Made by a program: the position numbers and the translations under genes
Shown here: positions 58,241 to 64,000 of the stretch, in pieces
How positions within the stretch are numbered: the first letter of the stretch is position 1
How the letters are laid out: the number at the start of each line of letters is the position of its first letter
The notes under the pieces: model-generated
Seen by the model: the letters and a program-made list of their open reading frames with translations, nothing else
Databases searched by the model: none
Told to the model about the DNA's origin: nothing
NCBI RefSeq assembly: GCF_030812335.1
Contig: NZ_JAUSSN010000001.1
Location: 62,001-126,000, forward strand
Length of the DNA: 64,000 bases
Source: Pseudarthrobacter oxydans
Lineage (GTDB): Bacteria > Actinomycetota > Actinomycetes > Actinomycetales > Micrococcaceae
Direction of reading: 5' to 3'

Positions 58241-59134
58241 ATGGGACCCATGAAGCCCTCAGCCCTTGGCAAGAATCACGGCCAAACACAGGATCCGGCC
58301 GCCGCCGAACTGAGCTGCGAGGTCTGCGGCCAGATGCCCGAACCGACCAAGACCCGGCTGACCCTGGCCAACGTCGCCGTCATGCTGCCGATCGAGCTGG
58401 CCGTGCATGCCGCGGTGGTGGGGACGCACCTGCCCTATGTGGCGAAGGTCCTGGTCCTCACGCTGACCGCCACCGTCCTGGTCATCTGGGTCGCGGAACC
58501 ATCCGCGGCGCGGATGCTGCGGCGCTGGCTGCACGCCCCGGCCCTGCGGCACCGCCGCCGGCTCGGGGCCGCACCGGCCCTGTGGCGGGCCCGCACCGTC
58601 TTAAAGGACCGGCCGGGGTCACTGCAGAAACTCACGCAGTCGCTGGCCAGGCTGGACACCAACATCCTGAGCATCCATGTGCACCCGGTCGACGGCGGCG
58701 TGCTGGATGAGTTTGTGCTGTCCGCGCCCGGCGAACTCGGCGAAGCGGAGCTGCTGAAGGCCCTGCGCGACGGCGGCGGCTTCGACCCGCATGTCTGGCC
58801 CACCACGGCACTGGCCATGGCTGACGGGCAGACCGGGGCGCTGAGCCTCGCGGCAAGGATCGCAGCCAACCCGGCGGAGCTGCCGCTGGCGGTCGCTGAA
58901 CTGCTCCGCGCACGGATCGAGGCCAGGCCGGGTACGGGCGCCGCGGCTGCCTCTGCCAAGGCGGGCACGGCGCCGTCCCCGGACGGATCCGTGCTGAGGA
59001 TCCCGACCGCCTGGCACGGCCCCATCACCTTTGTCCGTCCCGGCGAGCCGTTCACCCCGGCGGAGTCAGCCCGGGCGCACCGGCTGGCCGAGCTCGCCGA
59101 GATCCTCGCGCACAGCCCTGCCACCGGCCGGTGA
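58241..59134 (+). CDS. Membrane-anchored ACT-domain protein with CxxC motif
   Basis: 297 residues. An N-terminal LSCEVCGQMPEP (CxxC, residues 25-28) is followed by two membrane segments (VAVMLPIELAVHAAVVGTH, VAKVLVLTLTATVLVIWVAEP), a basic linker, then an ACT domain at about 118-190 (VLKDRPGSLQKLTQSLARLDTNILSIHVHPVDGGVLDEFVLSAPGELG). The C-terminal 100 residues are unrecognised and end with a conserved-looking TFVRPGEPFTPAESARAHRLAELAE. ACT domains bind amino acids; linking one to a membrane anchor suggests a sensor or transport modulator. Start uncertain between 58241 and 58250. Confidence 0.75.
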   Translation: MGPMKPSALGKNHGQTQDPAAAELSCEVCGQMPEPTKTRLTLANVAVMLPIELAVHAAVVGTHLPYVAKVLVLTLTATVLVIWVAEPSAARMLRRWLHAPALRHRRRLGAAPALWRARTVLKDRPGSLQKLTQSLARLDTNILSIHVHPVDGGVLDEFVLSAPGELGEAELLKALRDGGGFDPHVWPTTALAMADGQTGALSLAARIAANPAELPLAVAELLRARIEARPGTGAAAASAKAGTAPSPDGSVLRIPTAWHGPITFVRPGEPFTPAESARAHRLAELAEILAHSPATGR

Positions 59135-59225
59135 AGGCGCGGGTTCCGCGCTGCATTTCAGCGTCGGTCAAGTGTTTCCTGGGTGTTCCCTCAATGTTCC
59201 TCGGAGTTCCCCTGGTGTTGTTCGC

Positions 59226-61847
59226 TCAGTGGAGGTTGCCGCCGGCACCCGGCTGTCGGGTGCTGGCGTCGCGTTCCCACCCCGCCGGATGTGCGGTGCC
59301 CCGGCGGCCAGCCAGGGCAAAGCCCATGTAGACCGAGGCGTGGACGGCGGAGAGAGGACCGCGAATCGAGCGAACGACCTCCGACAGCGTCTGACTGGCC
59401 GTGCTGTGCCCGTCGTTCTGCTCGGCGTTGCCGCGGTAGACGCGGTGCAGCACAGCCAGTTGATCCTTGGGTGTCCTCGGCGGGCAGATCACCACCGGCT
59501 CCACGTCCAGGACGGCTTTTTCTGAGGGCTCAAAGAGACGGTCCACGAACAAATCATCGGCTGTCAGGTTGGGGAACTGCTCGAAACGCTGCCGCCCCTC
59601 CTGGGACAGGCCGTACACACCGCCTCCCCACAGTCCGCTGCGGGCCGCCGGCAGATGCAGTCTGGTGCGGTAGTACGAGTGGATCAGGGGGTGCGCGTGC
59701 TGAAGGTCGAAGCGAACAGCCGGACGGGCGGCGAGAACCTGGCCGGAGAGCAGCGCGTTGAGCACGGCGCGCACAGTGCCCGGACTGATCTGCACGTCCG
59801 CGTCGAGATACAGCCGCGGCCAGTGCGAGGCGACGGCATCACCGGCGTTGAGCGCGGCGGTCTTGGACGGCTGCTCTAACTCCAGCACCGTCACGCCCTC
59901 GAACTGGCCTGCAATCCTGGCGGTATCGTCGCTGCAACCATTGCAGGCCACAATGACCTCCAGTTGTCCGGTCGCAGCCAGCCTGGCCAGCGGCGCCAGG
60001 GTCCGCGCGATCACGGAGGCCTCATTATGCGCCGGAATAATCACGGAGCCGTGGGGGAAACTTCCGGCGTCCGCGTTCATCCCGGGGTCCGAGCCCGGTC
60101 CGGGCAGCGCAGTCCAGCTGCCCTGGTCGAGCACCGTCCGCAGTACACCACGGTGTTCCGGCTTCCAGCACCGCAACAGTTCAGACAACACGACGGCCCC
60201 GTGAAAAACCGCCGAGTAGGCAGCGGAATGGTACTTACGGATGTAGCGAACACGGTTGACGGCCAGGAGCGCATTCAATTCCGGTGAGTTTCCGGAAGCC
60301 CCTCCGGTGTGGTTCATGACGGCCTCGGGCTCGTACCAGACGGTTTCCCCCATGGTCCGCAGGCCCCGGAAGAAATCGGTCTCCTCGCTGTAGAGGAAGT
60401 AGGACTCGTCCCACGCCAGAGCGTCCGCCAGCGGACGCCGGACCATCAGCGCAGCACCGGTCGCCCAGTCCACAGGGTGGGGGTGGGCGTAGCTTTCCGG
60501 GGCGTAGTCCGTGCCGGCCAGCCAGCCTGGCCGGTTGGGCGCCCGCCTTCCCAGCAGTGCATCGCCCACAGCCGTGGCGACGGTTGGCTCCCGGTAGAGT
60601 GAACGGCTAGTGACGCCCCGCTCGTTCAAGAGGCGTGGAACCACGGCCCCGGCCTGCGAGGCAATCAGCCGATGCATCATCGTTTTGAAGCTGCCCGGTT
60701 CCACCGTGAGGTCGGGGTTAAGCACCACCACGGTGGCCGCATCGCCTGCCCGGCACATGGCGGCGTTGATGCCACCGGAGTAGCCCAGATTGCCGCCCGT
60801 ACTGAACGCATGGACGTCGGGGTGGCTGCGGCGCACCAGGTCCAGGGTGCCGTCGCTGGAGGAATTATCTGCGACGAGAACACGCAAGGTCAGGTCGGCT
60901 GTTTCCACCCGCAGGCTCTCCAGCAGCGTCTCCACGCATCCAGAGCTGTTGTAGGTGACAATGACGACGACGGCGTCCGCCGAACCCTCCGGCCCGGTGA
61001 AGCGGCCCGGAGTCCGCGGGGCAGGGGCGGCCTGGGTCAGGGGTTCGGTGCGGGCCGGCGGGACGGCGCAGGAGGCGGTCCGCAGCTTCAAGTAGGCCGG
61101 CGGTCCGTCAACGAGATAGCGGCCGGCCAGCCGCCTGGGCTCCAGGGCCAGCCGGTAACCCCATTCCAGGCCGTGCTCACAAAACCAGTCGGGGGCCCGC
61201 TGGACCCTGCCGGCCAGGAAGTCGACCGCCGCGCCGAAGGCCAGCAGGACAGCCGCCCCCGTGGCCTCCGCGTACCGGTCGATCCAGAGCTCCTGGCGGG
61301 GCTTGCCGAGTCCCACGTAAAGGATCTGCGTGCCGGACGCGGCAATCTCGCCGGCGATCCGCTCGGAGTCAGGGACTGAGGCCAGTTCCTCCCGGCTCGG
61401 AGACCACATGCCGGAGAGCTGCAGGTCCGGGTGCTCATTTGCGATCTTCTGCGACAGCAGCCGCTGGTTGGCTTCGGACCCGCCGAGGAATCCCACCCTC
61501 AGCCCGAGTTGCTCTGCCCGCGCCAGCAGGGGCGATGCCAGATCGCTGCCGGCGAGCCGTGGCCACCGGTGCCCGGTGATTCGCTGGGACTGGGAAACCA
61601 GGGGCGCTCCGTCAAGGAGGTAGAGCCAATCCACGCCACTCGCGGGGTCCGCATGCAGGGTACCCGCCCATCGGCCGCCGGTTCCAAAATGGTGCAAATG
61701 ATCCAGGTTGACCGAAGCAACCCCGAGCGGCGGGAGGCCGGCACCGTCGGTCACCCTGGCGAGTATCCTCTTCAGCGCCGGTTCGGGTTCCATCAGATCC
61801 ACCGGTGTGCCGCCAAGAATGACCTTGCTTCTATCCAGCTTTTCCAC
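59226..61847 (-). CDS. Fusion protein: WecG/TagA glycosyltransferase + two GT2 glycosyltransferases
   Basis: 873 residues with three catalytic domains. (1) WecG/TagA/CpsF, residues 5-255: ASVNLDHLHHF, VGFLGGSEANQRLL, ILYVGLGKPRQELWIDRYA. (2) GT2 rhamnosyltransferase-like, about 291-560: VVVIVTYNSSGCVETLL, VADNSSSDGT, GNLGYSGGINAAM, VLNPDL, FLYSEETDFFRGL. (3) GT2, about 600-830: SVIIPAHNEASVI, VIVACNGCSDDTA, SKTAALNAGDA, YLDADVQISPGTV, DDLFVDRLF. The GTG at 61847 follows GAGGAGG. It probably builds part of a cell-surface polysaccharide on a lipid carrier. Such a three-in-one chain is unusual. Confidence 0.9.
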   Translation of the reverse strand: MEKLDRSKVILGGTPVDLMEPEPALKRILARVTDGAGLPPLGVASVNLDHLHHFGTGGRWAGTLHADPASGVDWLYLLDGAPLVSQSQRITGHRWPRLAGSDLASPLLARAEQLGLRVGFLGGSEANQRLLSQKIANEHPDLQLSGMWSPSREELASVPDSERIAGEIAASGTQILYVGLGKPRQELWIDRYAEATGAAVLLAFGAAVDFLAGRVQRAPDWFCEHGLEWGYRLALEPRRLAGRYLVDGPPAYLKLRTASCAVPPARTEPLTQAAPAPRTPGRFTGPEGSADAVVVIVTYNSSGCVETLLESLRVETADLTLRVLVADNSSSDGTLDLVRRSHPDVHAFSTGGNLGYSGGINAAMCRAGDAATVVVLNPDLTVEPGSFKTMMHRLIASQAGAVVPRLLNERGVTSRSLYREPTVATAVGDALLGRRAPNRPGWLAGTDYAPESYAHPHPVDWATGAALMVRRPLADALAWDESYFLYSEETDFFRGLRTMGETVWYEPEAVMNHTGGASGNSPELNALLAVNRVRYIRKYHSAAYSAVFHGAVVLSELLRCWKPEHRGVLRTVLDQGSWTALPGPGSDPGMNADAGSFPHGSVIIPAHNEASVIARTLAPLARLAATGQLEVIVACNGCSDDTARIAGQFEGVTVLELEQPSKTAALNAGDAVASHWPRLYLDADVQISPGTVRAVLNALLSGQVLAARPAVRFDLQHAHPLIHSYYRTRLHLPAARSGLWGGGVYGLSQEGRQRFEQFPNLTADDLFVDRLFEPSEKAVLDVEPVVICPPRTPKDQLAVLHRVYRGNAEQNDGHSTASQTLSEVVRSIRGPLSAVHASVYMGFALAGRRGTAHPAGWERDASTRQPGAGGNLH

Positions 61848-61856
61848 GCCGCCTCC

Positions 61857-62960
61857 TCAGTCCATTACCGCTGGCGTTAATTGCCCGCTGGTTTCGACGT
61901 ACCTCCGGCCGGTGGCCGGGCAGAGCCAGCTGCCGCCGTCCTGCTTGAGCGGGTGCCCGGCCTCACCCACCCAGCCCGTCTGCCTGGCCGGGACGCCGAC
62001 GACGACGGCGTACGCCGCAACGTCCCGCGTCACCACCGCTCCGGCAGCCACCGTTGCCCACTCGCCAATGGACGCCGGGGCGATACAAACGGCGCCGGCC
62101 CCGATGGACGCCCCCTTGCCGACGGTGACGCCGACAGCGACCCAATCGTCCGAATCCTTGAGCGTCCCGTCCGGGGTGATCGCCCGCGGGTGCAGGTCAT
62201 TCGTGAGCACCGCCGCGGGGCCGACGAAGACGCCGTCAGCCAGGCATGCCGGCTCATAGACGAGGGCGTAGTTCTGCAGTTTGCAGTTGTTGCCTAGGAC
62301 GACGCCGGGTCCCACATAGGCGCCGCGTCCGATGTTGCAGTTGCTGCCCACACTGGCGTCCTCGCGGACCTGTGCGAGGTGCCAGATCCTCGTTCCCTCT
62401 CCAATGGCGGCCGTGTCTGCCACGTCCGCCGTTTCGGCGATGGATGTCATGGCGCTCCTCCTGGTATCGGGCTCAGCGCCCGGGTCCGGCGCTGTCACTT
62501 GCGCGGGGCGTGTTCGAATTACCCGAATGGCCACAGCACCAAGCACAGCACCCAAGGTGTTGTTCACAACGTCACCCAAACTTGCATAGCGCTGGCTCAA
62601 CGCAAGGTACTGGACGGTTTCGATCGTGGCTGAGATCAGCAGGCCAGCGACCCCCGCCAGCCACCACCGGCGGATCGGCAGGAGCAGGGCGATCATCAGC
62701 CCCAGAGGAACAAAGAGGACGACGTTAGCAGCCCCCTCAACGTGTATGTATGTCATGCCGGCTGTCAGGGGGTTGCCCCGCACAGCGTCAATAAGATCCT
62801 TCAGCAGACCGGCCAGGGGACGCTCCACGGGCGTCGGCCAGGCGCCGACGAACGCGAGGCCAACGAGATAAAGCGCCAATGCGGTGAGCAAGATCCCCCG
62901 GTGAGCCTTCGCTTTCATCGCCTGGCTTCCCGCAGGGGACAGGGATTCCGGGGTTGTCAC
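61857..62960 (-). CDS. VanZ-like membrane domain fused in frame to a hexapeptide acyltransferase
   Basis: 367 residues. Residues 20-155 form a VanZ-like domain with four membrane segments: ILLTALALYLVGLAFVGAW, EGAANVVLFVPLGLMIALLLPI, ISATIETVQYLALSQRYASLGDVVNNTLGAVLGA. Residues 175-367 form a left-handed beta-helix N-acetyltransferase of the WlbB/WbpD type: TAAIGEGTRIWHLAQVREDASVGSNCNIGRGAYVGPGVVLGNNCKLQNYALVYEP. An internal ATG at 62450 (Met171) with a perfect AGGAGG six bases upstream could also give a free 197-residue acetyltransferase. GTG 62960 overlaps the DegT stop (GTGA). Part of the surface-glycan cluster. Confidence 0.85.
   Translation of the reverse strand: MTTPESLSPAGSQAMKAKAHRGILLTALALYLVGLAFVGAWPTPVERPLAGLLKDLIDAVRGNPLTAGMTYIHVEGAANVVLFVPLGLMIALLLPIRRWWLAGVAGLLISATIETVQYLALSQRYASLGDVVNNTLGAVLGAVAIRVIRTRPAQVTAPDPGAEPDTRRSAMTSIAETADVADTAAIGEGTRIWHLAQVREDASVGSNCNIGRGAYVGPGVVLGNNCKLQNYALVYEPACLADGVFVGPAAVLTNDLHPRAITPDGTLKDSDDWVAVGVTVGKGASIGAGAVCIAPASIGEWATVAAGAVVTRDVAAYAVVVGVPARQTGWVGEAGHPLKQDGGSWLCPATGRRYVETSGQLTPAVMD
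62457..62462 (-). promoter_or_regulatory. Internal Shine-Dalgarno before the acetyltransferase domain
   Basis: AGGAGG on the minus strand, six bases before ATG 62450, which is in frame within the VanZ-acetyltransferase gene. It marks the probable native start of the acetyltransferase. Confidence 0.7.
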
Positions 62961-64000
62961 GGCTGTCCCAGGGCTGCCTGCAACTGGTCCGCCACGTACT
63001 GCTGCTGGGCCTTGCTGATGTGTGGGAAGAGCGGCAACGACAGCATCCCGCGGGCGGCCCGCTCCGTGACCGGGAACGATCCTGGACCCAGGCCCAGGCC
63101 CCGGTAGGCGCGGCTGAGGTGCACCGGAACCGGGTAGTGGATGCCCGCGCCGACACCCGCTTCGGTCAGGGCAGCAAGCACGCGGTCCCGTTCTGCGACT
63201 CGGATGACGTACAGGTGCCAGACATCGAGGTTGCCCGGGGCCGTGCGGGGTAGCTCGACACCTGGCAGGTCTGCCAGCAGTTCCTGGTAGCGTGCCGCGG
63301 CCTTCCGCCGTCGTTCATTCCACAGGGCCAGCCGGCGCAGCTTGGCGTTGAGCACCACCGCCTGGATGGTGTCGAGGCGCGAGTTCATGCCGACCGCGTC
63401 GTGCTGGTACTTCCGTTCGCTGCCGTGGGCGCCGAGCATGCGGACCCGGGCTGCGAGGTCGTCGTCATCCGTGACAACAGCTCCGGCATCCCCGGCGGCA
63501 CCGAGGTTCTTGCCTGGATAGAAGCTCGTGCCGGCGGCCAGCCCCAGCGTGCCGGCGAAGCGGCCATGGCGGGAAGCGCCCTGGGACTGGGCGGCGTCTT
63601 CCACAATCACGGCGCCGCAGGCTGCCGCAACCGGGGCCAGCCGCTCGACGAAGGCCGTTTGCCCGAACAGGTGGACGGGCATGATGGCCCGGGTCCGGGG
63701 AGTCACTGCCTCCGCCACCCGCTCCGGATCGATCAGCAGGTACTGCGGGTCGACGTCGGCGAGCACCGGTACGGCGCCGATCCGGCTGACCGCCTCGGCC
63801 GTCGCGATGAAGGTGTTGGCAGGGAGGATGACCTCGGCTCCGGCCGTGACGCCGGAGGCACGGAGTGCGAGTTCCAGGGCGTCCGTGCCGTTGGCCACCC
63901 CGACGCAATTCCGGGTACCGAGGAACCGGGCGTAGGCCTGCTCAAATTCGGCCACGGCCGGGCCTCCGATGAAGGAGGTCTGCGCGAAGACGTCCTTCAG
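62957..64000 (-). CDS. DegT/DnrJ/EryC1/StrS family aminotransferase (partial, start outside window)
   Basis: 348 codons visible; the frame stays open to the right edge (the last visible residues read LKDVFAQTSFIGGPAVAEFE), so the true start is beyond it, by about 20 residues in this family. Motifs: CVGVANGTDALELALRA, VILPANTFIATAEAV, MPVHLFGQTAF, VIVEDAAQSQGA (PLP Asp), FYPGKNLGAAGDAGAVV (Schiff-base Lys) and MNSRLDTIQAVVLNAKLRRL. It aminates a nucleotide keto-sugar; the following acetyltransferase would then acetylate it, making an N-acetylated amino sugar for the surface glycan. Confidence 0.93.
   Translation of the reverse strand: MKDVFAQTSFIGGPAVAEFEQAYARFLGTRNCVGVANGTDALELALRASGVTAGAEVILPANTFIATAEAVSRIGAVPVLADVDPQYLLIDPERVAEAVTPRTRAIMPVHLFGQTAFVERLAPVAAACGAVIVEDAAQSQGASRHGRFAGTLGLAAGTSFYPGKNLGAAGDAGAVVTDDDDLAARVRMLGAHGSERKYQHDAVGMNSRLDTIQAVVLNAKLRRLALWNERRRKAAARYQELLADLPGVELPRTAPGNLDVWHLYVIRVAERDRVLAALTEAGVGAGIHYPVPVHLSRAYRGLGLGPGSFPVTERAARGMLSLPLFPHISKAQQQYVADQLQAALGQP

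Noticed and set aside
1..64000. tRNA, rRNA or known riboswitch
   Set aside because: I looked for T-loop words such as GGTTCGAATCC, conserved rRNA segments and the TPP consensus and found none with the required surrounding structure. A covariance search with Infernal/tRNAscan would be decisive.

Overview
The window is high-GC DNA from an actinobacterium. Gene content and order (mannitol PTS with TetR, ald beside a PucR regulator, pobA beside an IclR regulator, a branched-chain 2-oxoacid dehydrogenase cluster next to a HisC/Pat aminotransferase, MscL, RraA) fit the family Micrococcaceae, an Arthrobacter or Pseudarthrobacter-like soil organism. This is a judgement from protein families, not from a database search. 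I call 59 protein-coding genes plus one short leader frame. I see no tRNA, rRNA, CRISPR array, transposase or integrase. Many genes look leaderless: a TANNNT box lies 6-7 bases before the start codon at no fewer than 14 genes, and this was used to choose several starts.

Layout. 0-8.6 kb: a partial Lrp/AsnC regulator divergent from a LysE exporter, small unknown proteins, NAD(P)-malic enzyme with TetR, an MFS transporter, a nuclease-like lipoprotein and an RraA-type protein. 8.6-12 kb: a DUF559/AbiEi-like protein, a sugar/H+ symporter and a GNAT acetyltransferase. The first and last of these are each bracketed by a matched pair of long palindromes. 12-18 kb: mannitol catabolism (mtlD, mtlA, TetR) divergent from ptsI across one shared palindromic operator. 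18-22.6 kb: an orphan MerR/excisionase-like HTH protein, and PucR divergent from alanine dehydrogenase. 22.7-29.8 kb: a dipeptide/oligopeptide ABC operon with a fused double ATPase and a short leader frame, behind a TetR gene. 29.9-35 kb: FMN reductase, a MocR-like aminotransferase, a universal stress protein and a 4CL-like acyl-CoA ligase. 35.3-40.4 kb: E1 alpha, E1 beta and E2 of a 2-oxoacid dehydrogenase with an aminotransferase. 40.4-47.6 kb: a holin-like membrane protein, a WXG100-like protein coupled to an alpha/beta hydrolase, purB and several small enzymes. 47.9-52 kb: an iron/phosphonate-type ABC importer with a very strong terminator between the binding protein and the ATPase. 52-57.5 kb: pobA with IclR and a DrrAB-like ABC-2 exporter. 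57.6-59.1 kb: mscL and a membrane ACT-domain protein. 59.2-64 kb: a cell-surface glycan cluster with two unusual fusions (WecG-GT2-GT2 and VanZ-acyltransferase) and a DegT aminotransferase that runs off the end.

The genes mostly describe a heterotrophic soil lifestyle: sugar alcohol and peptide uptake, amino acid deamination and oxidation, and 4-hydroxybenzoate entry into the protocatechuate pathway. The least explained structure is a set of intergenic inverted repeats in the first 36 kb. They share the outer word GCCGARGTRAC or come as self-complementary words. The paired copies around two genes (8574-9709 and 11330-11998) and the unusual fusions at 59-63 kb deserve the closest look.
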